Assembly: GCA_030549205.1 (NCBI GenBank)
Contig: JAUKTV010000028.1
Coordinates: forward strand, 124,001 to 188,000
Length of the DNA: 64,000 nucleotides
Direction: 5' to 3'
Source of the DNA: Apiosordaria backusii
Taxonomy: Eukaryota; Ascomycota; Sordariomycetes; Sordariales; Lasiosphaeriaceae
Positions 38,537-49,462 of this stretch are shown piece after piece; the stretch's first letter is position 1; each line of letters begins with the position of its first letter. Made by a program: the position numbers and the translations under genes. The notes below the pieces were generated by a model. That model worked only from the letters and a program-made list of their open reading frames with translations, did not search any database and had not been told where the DNA came from.

Positions 38537-40382
38537 ATGGCTTCTACTGCGAACCTCGACATCCGGCCGACCGCCGCAGAGGCCCGCTCTGTCTTTGAGC
38601 AGGCCTGCCAAGCCTCCCCACGACCGACCCTTCTTCCAGTTTGCATCTCAGTCCCCTCGGACCTGCTGACGCCATCTGCCATCTATCTCAAGCTCTCCAA
38701 CGGGTACGTGATGCATTCGATCATTGGGCCCAGTTGTTGACCCAATTCTTGGTTGGCTACACAGTGCGACCGCTGAATATTCATTCCTCCTCGAGAGCGC
38801 TACCGGAAGCACAGAGACGGTTGGCCGTTACAGCTTTATCGGTGCCAGTAAGCTACAGCTAACCACGGTGACACATCTTCATGTTCAACTTCTGATACAC
38901 TCAATAGATCCCAGAAAAGTACTGGCCACTGGCCCCGGATATGAAGATGTCGGCGATCCCCTTCGCGCCCTCGAGACCACCCTCGGTCAAGACCGTGTTG
39001 TCAGTATCCCATCACTCAAGCTCCCCAGCTTGACAGGAGGCGCCGTGGGGTATTTGTCCTACGACTGCATCAAGTACTTTGAGCCCAAAACCTCCAGAGC
39101 CCTCAAGGATAATCTGCATATTCCAGAAGCGCTCTTTATGCTCTTCGACACGGTTGTCGCCTTTGATCACTTCTTCCAGACTCTCACCATTGTGACTCAC
39201 ATGAGATTACCCGAGACTGCGGGGAATGAGTTCCAAGCTGCCTATGACCAGGCCGCGGCGACGATCAAGTCCACCCTGGACCTTATTCAGCAAAACGAGA
39301 TTCCTCTGCCCCCAGCAACTCCCAGCAAACCGGCCTCGGAGCAGCAATATTCGTCCAATGTCGGTCGTCATGGCTACGAGGGCTTTGTTACCGACCTTCA
39401 AAAGCACATTATCAAGGGCGACATCATCCAAGCTGTTCCCTCACAGCGTTTTTCTCGGAGCACCAGCCTGCATCCGTTCAACATTTACCGCACACTGCGG
39501 ACCCTCAACCCCTCCCCATACCTATTTTTCCTGTCCTGCTCCGACTTTCACATCATTGGCGCATCACCCGAGTGTCTTATGAAGACTGACGGCTACGCTA
39601 ACCTTCCTGAAGATGAAAGATTTGGTTACTCGGCGGCAGAAGCTCTTTCTCGTCCCAAGATTGTCAACCATGCTATCGCAGGTACCATTAAGCGCGGCGC
39701 CAACCCGGCCGAAGACGATGAACTCGCCGCCATTCTCCAGAACAGCACCAAAGACCGCGCTGAACACGTCATGCTCGTCGATTTAGCCCGGAATGATGTC
39801 AACCGCGTCTGCCACCCTTCGACCGTCAAGGTTGACCGCCTGATGCGCATCGATCGCTTCTCCCACGTTCAGCATCTGACATCGGAGGTCTCGGGTTTGT
39901 TAAGACCAGAGTGCACCCGCTGGGATGCCATGCGTAGCATCTTCCCTGCCGGCACTGTGTCTGGTGCTCCCAAGATCAAAGCCATGGAACTGATCTACGA
40001 CTTGGAGAAGGAGAAGCGAGGCATCTATGCCGGTGCTGCGGGATGGTTTGCCTATGATGTCGTCCGTCCTCTTGGGGAGGGCAAGGGGTTCAGGTTGGAC
40101 GAGGGCCAAATGGACACCTGCATCGCCATCAGAACCATGCTTGTCAAGAAGGGTATCGCCTACCTTCAGGCCGGCGGTGGTATTGTCTTTGACAGCGAGA
40201 AGACTGAGGAGTGGATGGAGACAATGAACAAGCTGGCGGCCAACCTCCGGTGCATTGAGTTGGCTGAGAAATACTATGGCGATGGAGCCGGCACAAAGTC
40301 GGTCCAGGAGATCATTGAGGACGAGAGGAGGAAGGGCGACGAGTATTACTCCAAGCTTCCGACCACCAGCGCTGGAGCTTAA
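38537..40382 (+). CDS. TRP2: Anthranilate synthase component I (TrpE type)
   Basis: Three exons, 38537-38703, 38765-38847 and 38908-40382, encode 574 residues. Introns are 61 nt (GTACGT donor) and 60 nt (GTAAGC donor). The enzyme converts chorismate and an ammonia source to anthranilate, the first step of tryptophan synthesis. The feedback-site region LLES...GRYSFIGA spans the first two introns. The C-terminal chorismate-binding domain shows GDIIQAVPSQRFSR, AGTIKRGANPAEDDE, DLARNDVNRVC, FPAGTVSGAPKIKAMELI, GIYAGAAGWFAYD and AGGGIVFDSE, all intact. The length fits fungal homologues. The glutamine amidotransferase partner is not in the window. This is a housekeeping gene just right of the repeat-rich region. 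Confidence 0.95.
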
Positions 40383-41722
40383 ACCTTGGACAGTGAACTG
40401 GAAAAAAGAACAAGTTTAGGGAGGTAGACAAGAATGATTACTACACTATCACCTTGGCGCTCGACAATTCAGATCTGGGAGTGATACTCAGCCCAGCTCA
40501 AGACTCAGTTCTTATTGGTGTAGGCTGGATTGTCAGAGGGGCTGGACAACGACACAGCTCCCTGCTGCCTTATGCGAGGCATCGACCAGGTCACGCCCAT
40601 AGCATTTTATCCATTCCGTTGACATCACAGACTACATTTTGCGTACAGGCGGGGCGTCTTTGCCAGTCTGCAAGGGCCTCAATGTGGAAAGCATCAGCCT
40701 GGTGGACATCCACATGCACATAGTCTGGATCCCGTCAGAGAAAACGCCAAACATGGGTGCACGCTTTGCCAATGGTTCACAGCTCTGATCTGACGATAAG
40801 TTGCGCAACGTCGACCCGCCCACTCGTGCTGGAAAACTGTCGACAAGTCGCGTCAATGAGCAGAAAACAAGATCCGAGTATAAGACAAGGCTATGGAATG
40901 GGGAGTTAATTCGGCAGGATGCAACCCACCATTTCTCACCGACAAAACGATACCGAAACTCGGACTTTGCCGTGTTTCGGTCCGAGTCACCGGAACTTTG
41001 CACGGGATTTCTTCCCGCCCTGCGTGCTTAATTTTTCCAAGGGTTTTGCGCATTCCGCGGACCTGACGTTCAGTTAAGCGTTGATGCGATTTCCCTTCCT
41101 ATTGGCAGTCAATACGTGATCTGGCTGCTTATCCGTCTGCACATGATCCTGCGGAAAGTTTCATGCCCAACCACCAGCACCTTGCATATGCACGCCTCAG
41201 CGCTTTTCCTCCGGGCTCGAACCAATCAGCGCTCATAGGAGCGCACACAAATTCCGGGGTCAGCTCAGCCCTATGATGGTACTCGCCCAACCAGTTCGGT
41301 GGAGGTCACCCACCACAAGAATTTGGCTGCATCCGGCGGCCTTTATGACCCCTTGGCGAGAACACAGCCTTCCGGGACTGGCCAGAAAGGGTAACAAGAA
41401 GGCTATCAATCATTCCTTATCCTAAGGGATGTGGACGCCACGGCTGACATGGTTTCTCGTACGCTGATTCTTTAGGATCTCGGTGGGGGTGGGGCTTTTG
41501 TTGGTGTAGGATTGGTGTGAAGCACGGTGTCTTTGACGGTGGAACATGATGGCCGGAAGCAAGATTAAAAACCCAGGAGTTTCCAGACACTTCGCGTCGA
41601 ACTTTCCCTCAAGCTTTTGTATGATTGCCATGTGTCTTTGCGCCTCCCTTCAAGAGATACAATAAATTTAGCTGGAGATAGTACTTGCAGGTTGTCAGCA
41701 AAACATTCAAAGTCAAGTCAAC
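40383..41722. other. Intergenic region, nothing recognised
   Basis: 1.34 kb between the anthranilate synthase and oxidase genes. Small open frames show no domain, and no RNA gene or notable repeat was found. The right end is the promoter and leader of the next gene. Confidence 0.5.
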
Positions 41723-44047
41723 ATGGCCCACTCTCACCACCCCTCTACCAGCTGCTGGGACCACAACGTCGACGAGCGCATCGGTCTCATCGCCGACGGC
41801 CTTTCTGACAACGACGACATCCGCAAGAAGCTTCCCGGCCTCCGCACTCTTCTCCGGGAGTACCTCAGCCCAGACGTCACTGTCGAGTCAACCGACTTCC
41901 ACAAGCGGTTGCTTCGCGTCTTCCGCGAGTCCGAGTATGACTTTGCCTACCAGGAATGTCTTGACCGTCTCACATCGGACGAAAGAGACCGCGTCGAGAA
42001 GTTTGTAGCTGATGATAAGCCGTTGGAAGACGTCTCGGAAGGCTTCGACATGTGTGTCAGCCTTGGTGTTCGTGACCACCTTCAACACTTGACTGGCGTC
42101 CCTTGCCTTCAGGTTTCTTCCAGCGGAGTCCAAGCTTTGGGGATTCCCTCAACCAATGGCAGCAATGGTGTCCGTTTGAACGGTCACTCCCCTACTCAAG
42201 TCGACATTGCTGGTTTGAGCGGGAGTAGTAGTCTCGACTGGCTGAAGCACAAGGACGGCTTGTTTTATGCCTTTGCTCACAGGCTGAAGGACATGCTCCT
42301 TGACCACGAGGATGAGCACAATGTCATTGTAAGTTTGTCACAAACGACTCAAGTCGGCAGATACTAATCCTCGGTCTAGGTGTACAAAGACGCCCCCTTC
42401 CAAAACTGGGGCCTAGTCGTCGATTACACCCCGCAGTACACCTGCATCCCCAACTCGGTTGCCGGGGTCCAGCGCATCGTCAAGTACGCTCGCGACAACG
42501 ACATGTCGGTCCGCTGCGCCGGCTTCCGCCACTCATGGGCGCCCATCTTTGGCCGCCAAGGGCAAATCACCATCTCCCTCCTCAGCCTCGCCGAAGCGAC
42601 CAAGATCCCCAACTTCACCGCTTTATCCAAAGTCCTCCCGGAGTGGCTGCTTCACAAGAACGAACTCCAAACGCTTGAAGTTGTCTCCGGAACCCCTAGG
42701 ATGAAAGGGAATGCTCTTGTTAGGATTGGCGCGAGCACAACTAACGAGCAACTCCGGCGGTGGTGCGTTAAGAACAACAAGTATTCTTACCCGCTGAATG
42801 TGATCATGGTGGAGATGACCGTCGGCGGAACCAACGCCCCGATATGTCACGGTGCTGGGCGTCGGCACAAGACACTCAGCGATCTTGTCCGCAAAGTCGA
42901 ATACGTCGACTGCAACGGCCGCCTTCAAGTCGTTGACGACCCCAGGCTGCTCCGGGCAGCAGCGGGGTGTTTTGGTCTTATGGGTGTCATCACGCACCTC
43001 ACCCTGGAATTCGAACCGATGAGCTACGCGCTGATGAAGCCGCAGAAGATCCCTGTTTTGAGGGCCATCCCCCCGCCGGATGATATGAGAGATGATGAGA
43101 TACCCCCTGCTTTGCGGCTGGCAGATTGGACACCCGAGCAGAGAGCCGATGACATTGCGGAGTTTGAGAAGATTGCGACAAATGGGTTCTACACCGAGTG
43201 GTTTTGGTTTCCTTACTCGGATCTGTGCTGGGTCAACTGCTGGGATACCACCACTGACCCTTCAGGCACGGAGGATTATCCGTCGAATGTTCAGACGTTT
43301 TTCATGTTTATCAGCCAGTTTACTATGAATGTCCTTCAGAACGCGACGGTGCTGAACGAGCTGATCAAGACTCTCCACCTCGACGAGGCAGCGGTGACGC
43401 TCATCTCAAGAGCGGCGATGTTTGCTCTGCCAGCCTGGGACGAGCCGGTGAAGACTTATCTCCCGGATGCGCTGCATTTCCAGCGGGGGATTCAAAATGT
43501 CCGGGTGCTGGACGTCGAAGTGGAGATACCGCTTCAGCCATCTGAAAACGACGCGACAAAGCCGGATTATGCCGTCGTGAGGAGGGCGTGGTGGGATGCG
43601 ATTCTGACGTGTTATGATCACAGCAGCAAGGGCTGTCCTCAACGGATGCCCCTTGAGATGAGGATCATGGGGGGCAGTGACATCGTCATGGCGCCTCAGA
43701 AGGGGAATGCGCTGGGGACGTGCGCGATCGAGGTGTTGACGTTGGAGGCGGCGAGGGATATGTGGGTGCCGTATGCGGAGGAGGTCATTGGGAAGTGGTT
43801 GTCGTACCGGGATAGGCAGGGTAAGAGGATCAACACGAGGCCTCATTGGGCGAAGCAGTGGCATGAGATCAAGGTTGATGGGAGGCCGTGGGTGGAGAAG
43901 ATGAAAACGGAAGACTACAGGTTGGAAAAGGAAGAGTTTAAGCGGCTGTTGGCTGAGATTGGAAAGAAACATGGGTGGAGCCTGAAGGACTTGAAGAAAA
44001 GGTTTTCCAATGACTTCTTTGATGGGTTTTACTTTGATGATATCTGA
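41723..44047 (+). CDS. FAD-linked sugar-lactone oxidase (D-arabinono-1,4-lactone-oxidase-like) with N-terminal extension
   Basis: Two exons, 41723-42328 and 42380-44047, give 757 residues. The 51-nt intron has GTAAGT, a TACTAAT branch and TCTAG. The oxidase part begins near residue 205. It shows a PCMH-type FAD fold (QYTCIPNSVAGVQRIVKYAR, GFRHSWAPIFG with the His that may hold FAD covalently, GGTNAPICHGAG, GCFGLMGVITHLTLEFE) and the C-terminal ALO mark TRPHWAKQW. Yeast Alo1 makes erythroascorbate and is about 200 residues shorter. The extra N-terminal 200 residues are helical and unrecognised, so the substrate may differ. No signal peptide or membrane helix is evident. Confidence 0.8.
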
Positions 44048-44247
44048 AGGGATGCCGAGGTTGGGTGTCAGATATACGGTATCTTGTACGCATGGCTTTT
44101 GATATGGCTATCATTCTGTAATCTGAATCTACATCGTCAATGCAAGCTGAGTTATTAGCCACTATAGCGAACGACCGAATGGAGAGAAATAACAACCACC
44201 CAGTTACATCGAAAGATCATCGTCATGCTGGAAATGCCGCCCTGATA

Positions 44248-45106
44248 TCACCACCCAACCACTACCCAATCACCAAGGCCTAACCCCCCATCCAAATCCA
44301 AAATCCCACTCTCCTCCCACGCATCCCTATCCCTCTTCCCCTCCAGGACCTCCACCAACGCCCTCGCCGGATCCTCTGCCGACCTCGCGCCGCCCTCAAT
44401 CCTCATCCTCCTCCCCCCTCCCCCGTCAAATTACTGACACACCACCCTGGATTAAACGCCGTCACCTTCCCCCCCCACTCCCGAAACTCGTACCGATCAC
44501 ACGCCGCCAGCATGTTCAGCGCAGCCTTGCTCATCTTGTACTCTGTGCCCCTCGTATTCTTGTATTTATACTCTGGGTCCAACCTCAGCGTGATACTCCC
44601 CTGCTCCGAGCTCACATAAATCACTCTCGGGTTAGTCGACTTCTTCAGCAGCGGCACCATCGCCTCTGTCAGAACCTTCGCGCCAAACACGTTTGTCTCA
44701 AAGGTCTGCCGGAGGTTTTCGAGGGTTGGGCAGGGGTGGTGAACGATGATGCCTGCGTTTTGGATCAGGACGTCGAGGCGGCCGAAGTGGGAGTCGAGGT
44801 AGGACGCGGTGGATTCAATGGTGGGGGCTGAAGTGACGTCGAGGTGGATGACGTCGATGGGGGACAGCAATGCCGAACCGTGCTCGGACTGGATTTTGGC
44901 GAGGGCGGTGGCGCCCTTTTCGACGTTGCGGGCGCCGAGGAGCAAGTGGTAAGAGGGGGAGGACTTGGAGAGGGCGATGGTGGTTTCGAGGCCGATGCCG
45001 CTGGTGGCACCTGGGATTGGTTCTTGTTAGTAACGATGGTTGGAAGGGGGAAGGGGACAAAGGGGAGCTAACCGGTGATAAGGACGATGGTCTTGTCGGT
45101 GGTCAT
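44248..45106 (-). CDS. Short-chain dehydrogenase/reductase with a 3' frameshift
   Basis: Exon 1 (45106-45073) encodes MTTDKTIVLITG and joins exon 2 (from 45010) across a 62-nt intron. The junction forms the NAD(P)-binding TGATSGIG. Further SDR marks are VIHLDVTSAPTIES, VLIQNAGI, the Ser of VIYVSSEQ and YKMSK, the catalytic Tyr-Lys. The frame stops at 44403 inside a G-rich run (about 44405-44425). The -1 frame beyond reads on with clear family character (GGARSAEDPARALVEVL, then DLDGGLG) to 44248. One missing G in the run would explain this. It is either a sequencing or assembly slip or a true lesion that shortens the C terminus. Substrate unknown. Confidence 0.75.
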
Positions 45107-45648
45107 TTTGAAGAAGGTTGGTTGGCTAGGTACTTGGCTGAAGAGGTTGGTGGAAGACTTGTATATGGCGCGATAATTGTGATATACTTTCGACAAAAAG
45201 GTTTCCAATGAGCTGGAAGAGCTGGTCTATATACATGACTCGAACATACCAGCAAACGCTTCGTTCCCTTCATGAATCAGCATTTGAGACCGGCATTAAC
45301 GGTGTTAACCATGATTTCCAATCAAGGTCATATCTTTGATCAGTAAAACACACGATGGCTTTCCTCGCACTCCCCCACCCCGATTTTCTGTCTCAAGTGC
45401 GACTTCCAGACCACCATCAAAGGCATGCCAAGACACATGCATCCTCAGGGGCTGATGGTTGCGCACACAGCAGCTTCTAAAGTCCGCTAAAGTCCGGGCC
45501 CACAAAATTTGTCAACCACTGAAAAATAAGAGGCTCCTTTTGGTGCTTCTATTCTGACAGCTATTCACATCTATTTCGAGTTCTAGCAGCATTCCGACCC
45601 TGGCGCTCATAAAGCCGCAGCCCATCCCAACGTTACATCGAAATTCAA
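45107..45648. other. Intergenic region upstream of the SDR and tRNA-Arg
   Basis: 540 bp with no gene. It holds the promoter of the minus-strand dehydrogenase. The minus-strand open frame at 45305-45505 has no domain. Confidence 0.5.
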
Positions 45649-45735
45649 GGTCCGCTGGCGTAATGGCAGCGCGTCTGACTACGATTATCTAATCACACAA
45701 TCAGGAGGTTCCAGGTTCGACCCCTGGGCGGATCG
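45649..45735 (+). tRNA. tRNA-Arg(ACG), intron-containing
   Basis: The 7-bp acceptor stem GGTCCGC/GCGGATC, D arm, anticodon stem TCTGA/TCAGG and T arm CCAGG-TTCGACC-CCTGG all fold. The anticodon ACG is at 45681-45683. A ~15-nt intron (45685-45699) sits one base 3' of the anticodon, the canonical position. The discriminator is G735, followed at once by T5, a Pol III terminator. Confidence 0.9.
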
Positions 45736-45863
45736 TTTTTGCATGCTTGAGAGAAACAAGACAACTTCTGTTTCTCTTTTCTACATACCCTCCGTTCCCA
45801 CAAACACTTATACCCACAATTCGACACTGCCCAACAGCTACAGCAGGTGATCACATCTGCAAA

Positions 45864-45943
45864 TCTTCCGTAGTATAGTGGTCAGTATGTGAGCTTGTCA
45901 TCCAACAACGCTCGAGACCCGGGTTCAATTCCCGGCGGGAGAG
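45864..45943 (+). tRNA. tRNA-Asp(GTC), intron-containing
   Basis: The acceptor stem TCTTCCG/CGGGAGA, D arm, anticodon stem TGAGC/GCTCG and T arm fold well. The anticodon GTC is at 45897-45899, and an 8-nt intron (45901-45908) lies one base 3' of it. The spacing from tRNA-Arg is 128 bp, same strand. No long T run follows at once. Confidence 0.88.
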
Positions 45944-45972
45944 TCCACACATTCTTTTGGCACTTGTCTTCC

Positions 45973-46032
45973 CTTTTTCTTTTTCTTTTTCTTTTTCTTT
46001 TTCTTTTTCTTTTTCTTTTTCTTTTTCTTTTT
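45973..46032. repeat. (CTTTTT)n microsatellite, about 10 units
   Basis: Ten near-perfect CTTTTT units followed by CTTCCTCTTCCT. It lies 30 bp downstream of tRNA-Asp. A plus-strand open frame through it would encode a Phe/Leu run and is not considered a gene. Confidence 0.9.
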
Positions 46033-46411
46033 CTTCCTCTTCCTCTTCCTGGAGCAGTGAGCCTTACCAGAGCAGAGCATCATGATTCTTCATTGCAAGC
46101 CAGCCTTGAAAAGACAGAGGAAGCTGAAAGAGCGCGGTCTTGTTTGACGGCAGCATGAAGGTGGTCACCTCGGATCGCGTAAAAGCAAACACATTGCAAT
46201 CAATAATCAACAGTCATTGAAACGCATAGAAAGAGTGAATTGGGAGTGACTACTCTGTCTGGCGAATCACTTCATAACTATTGCTAGAAATCTTGCTCCC
46301 TCCTCCAAAAATCTCTTCGCAAGATGACAATGTCCCAGCATGTCCCCCACCGCCATGACTCCTTGCCAACAGCTCAGGTCTGGCAATCCGAGTATCATCC
46401 CGCCGCTCCGT
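46033..46411. other. Short non-coding gap
   Basis: About 380 bp between the microsatellite and the 3' end of the secreted-protein gene. Nothing recognised. Confidence 0.45.
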
Positions 46412-47085
46412 CTAGCAAGCAATGACCAACGACTTAATCTCGAGGTCAGGGTCCAGTCGGATGCAGTCCAACTCATTCTCGATGTGAGTAGGCCCAATGT
46501 TGCAGTTCTCGTCCTGAAACAAAGTCGCTGGGTACAATGTCAGCCAACCAGCCATACATCCAAGCTCAAGAAAACCAGGAGAAACTCACTGCTGCATCCG
46601 CCCATCATGCATGTCCCGATTCTGGCGCCCTTGGTGCCGTTTGGCGTACCGAGGCAAAACGTCCCGTATCTGATCAGTGTAATGGTGCTCACAACTTTGG
46701 CGTTGCAATACTGATCGCCGAAGACGTCCAAGGCCCAGTGGGGAGCAGCATCGCTGTTGTGTTCGGGGCACCTGGCAGTTTCGGTCGCGGTGGCGATGGA
46801 CGAGAATGTTGTGGTGTACGTGGTAGTTGTGCCTTCAGTCACGGTGGTTGTCCAGAGGGGATTGCCGTAATCTCCATGAGTGTAGCCGCCTCCGGGGACA
46901 TAATGGATCGAGACGTCGGGCGCCGAAACGTTCTTGCTCCACATCACCTTCCATCCCTTCGACGCATCGTCCGTGTCGGTGACAAAGGTGGCATTGCCGA
47001 AGTCCTGGGCAGCCCAAACACGGTCGCCGGCCAGGACAGTGCTGATGCTGCTGAGGAACAGCGCGAAGGTGGTCGAGAGTTTCAT
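46412..47085 (-). CDS. Small secreted cysteine-containing protein (effector-like)
   Basis: Two exons, 47085-46590 and 46527-46412, encode 203 residues; the 62-nt intron has a GTGAGT donor and CCAG acceptor. The first 20 residues (MKLSTTFALFLSSISTVLAG) are a clear signal peptide. The mature part has eight cysteines (in RCPEH, QYCNA, TFCLG, GTCMM, GGCST, ENCNI, LDCIR and the terminal AC), compatible with four disulfides. It also has a Thr-rich middle (TTTVTEGTTTTYTTTF). Exon 2 supplies the last three cysteines, which supports the splice. No catalytic motif, GPI site or membrane helix is seen. The family is not recognised; size and cysteines resemble fungal effectors or surface proteins. Confidence 0.7.
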
Positions 47086-47835
47086 GATGGATGTTGGTCT
47101 TGTTGATCCGCTTGTCAAATTGTCTGTTGTCACGGTTGTCTGGCAAAAAGAGTGATTGTTGCGCAAAAAGACGGTAGACGGGGAGAGCAGAAGATCCCTG
47201 GAGAGATATGGGGAGGTATAAATATCTACTCAATGAGACAGGTCAGGTGGCATCTCGGACCCGAGGCGGCATTGATGTCCAAGTTTCCCAATTGGCGGAG
47301 AACACAGCGGCCGTATTCTCGGTGGAGTTCTTGGTGGTCAAGGAAGGAGTATGGGGGCTGACCACGATTTTCCTTTGTAAGAGGTGAAGAACCGTGCACT
47401 AAGACTGCCCATCCCATTAGGCTGTGACCATCGTCGTGGGTCGCCAGACCTGTATCAGCTCCGCCTCCTGAAGCACTGGACCTTGATCAGGTGGGACCCA
47501 GGCCCACGTCGAAACCGCGATCCCTCGGTATTTGCCATGGATTGATGATCTCTATAAGCCGCGCCTGTTGTGATGTCGAGTAAGCTACCTTATTGGTCGT
47601 TCTCAACCAACTTTGGATGCCTGGAGGCGCTGTTGCCGTCACCCCTGAGTGGTGCCCGCCCTCAAGTGGCAGAGAACCTGGCAATCCAAGGTCTCATGAT
47701 AAGTTGAGGCCTACAGCCGTAGAAGGCGTTCACTGGCTGACTTTTAGCACTGTGCTTGTTACCTAACCCAAAAGTCAACTTGCAGGATACCCCGCTTCAT
47801 GGCGCACCTCCCTCCAGAGATGAAAAACTTAACAC
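47086..47835. promoter_or_regulatory. Divergent promoter region between secreted-protein and MATE genes
   Basis: 750 bp between genes that point away from each other. No gene, palindrome or repeat of note was seen; promoter function is inferred from position. Confidence 0.4.
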
Positions 47836-49462
47836 ATGGAAGGTGTCCGCCTCCTCAACTCGGCCATGTCTTCCCTACTGCACCATCTTCGTAATCGACT
47901 GGGGTACAGAATGGTGGCTCAAGATGAACGGGCTCTGCCCTCAGACGACGACCGCCATGTTTCGAATGACCCTCAGCCTCACCACGACCTACGCAGTCAT
48001 TACACTGGCGCGCTCATTTTCAACACAGCCTCGTTCATCCTTCCCGCTCTTTACAACACACTTTCCAAACTCTGGGTCGCAAATATCGACCGCTCCATGG
48101 TCGTGACAACAGATGTTTACACATACATTGGTGTCCTCGCCGAGGTCCTGAATGAAGGCCTGCCCCGCGCCGCCTGGTGATTCCAGCCCTTCCCCTCTTT
48201 TTCTTTGCTACCTCGTGGTAATATTGACACGCCTTTGAAGGGTCATTATCGGTGATAAATCCTCCCGCCCTCTCCCCGCCAGACTTTCCCTCTCCCACAC
48301 CCTCATCCTCTTCCAGGCCGTCCTCGGTCTGGTGATGAGCCTCGCCCTCCTCGGTGGCGCCTCTACCTTTGCCAAGGGCTTCGTCCCCATCGAAGTCCGC
48401 GACGCCAGCCTCACTTACATCCGCATCAGCGCCTTCTCTGCGCTCAGCTCAGCCATCGAAACGGCCGTCGCGTCCGCCACGAGAGCACTCGACAAGCCCG
48501 ACGTTCCGTTGGTGATCAACAGTGCCAAATTTGGCATCAACATCGTGTTGGACCTGTTGCTGATTTCCACTTTCCACGTTGGCGGCCATGCACCCACGGT
48601 AAACATGCAGGCAGGTATCCAACTGGCGTGCAACATGGTTGCTGCTATTTGCGGGTTGTTTTATTTTCTTTGGAGAACTAGCTGGCGGAATTATAAGGCG
48701 CGAGAAAATATAACCCCCAGTGTCAGGTCTTTGGCTGTTCTTCTTCGGCCCGGCATTCTCACTCTTATCGAGTCGGCAGTGAGAAATGCGCTTTACCTGT
48801 GGCTGGTGAGTAATATCGTATCGATGGGGTCGACTTATGCCACTGCATGGGGGATCTTCAACACTATCCGATGGGGGCTGGTGATGGTACCTGTGCTTTC
48901 ATTGGAGGCCACCGCCCTGGCCTTTGTCGGTCACCATTGGGGGGCATGGAGACGGGAGATTGGTACAGCAACACGAAGACCTAACAAGGTGCCTTTCAAA
49001 CCCGTAATCTTGAGAATCGTGAAGCCAGCTTTGGCCTCGTTTGGGCTGGCGATGCTGGTAGAAGTTCCCTTAGCCATCTTCTTGTCGATATGGGGAGCAA
49101 GGTCGTTTGCAAGGTATTTGAGCGACTCGGACGAGGTTGCGGAGGTGACGGCGTACATGTGGCGGACGATTGACTGGTGTTACATTTTCTACGCTGCTTC
49201 TACTCAGCTGGCGACGGTATTACTTGCTACAAGGCCCAAGTGGTACTTGTACCAGAGTCTCGTGAGCAATTTCTTGTATGTTCTTCCTTGGGCCATTGTT
49301 TGTCAAGTGACAGAACTTGATGCAGGCAACGCTTGGACATACCATAGTTTTGTGTTTGGCGGAAGTTTGGTGTTTAGTTTTGCTGATGTTCTTATTGTTG
49401 ATGGCCTGTGGCTGTGGACGTTGATGGCTGGTAGGGCTAGGCTTGAGGTGTTTAGAGAGTAA
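47836..49462 (+). CDS. MATE-family efflux transporter
   Basis: Exons 47836-48176 and 48241-49462 join to 520 residues; the 64-nt intron has a GTGATT donor, ATTGAC branch and GAAG acceptor. The junction restores LNEGLPRAAWVIIGDKS, a typical MATE loop after an early helix. Later segments include SLALLGGASTFAKGF, FSALSSAIETAVASATRALDKP, LRPGILTLIESAVRNALYLWL, STYATAWGIFNTIRWG and LEATALAFVGHHWGA. About ten to twelve membrane helices are visible. MATE proteins export drugs, toxic metabolites or organic cations using H+ or Na+ gradients. The N-terminal ~60 residues are hydrophilic, and the start might instead be the ATG near 47866. Substrate unknown. Confidence 0.75.

Noticed and set aside
43406..43972. 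188-codon antisense frame inside the lactone oxidase gene
   Set aside because: Shadow of the real gene; Arg/Pro-rich with no domain.
45889..46158. Open frame with a long Phe/Leu run
   Set aside because: It is a translation of tRNA-Asp and the CTTTTT microsatellite.
46540..47106. Plus-strand frame opposite the secreted-protein gene
   Set aside because: The minus-strand gene has a signal peptide, cysteines and an intron; the plus frame has none.
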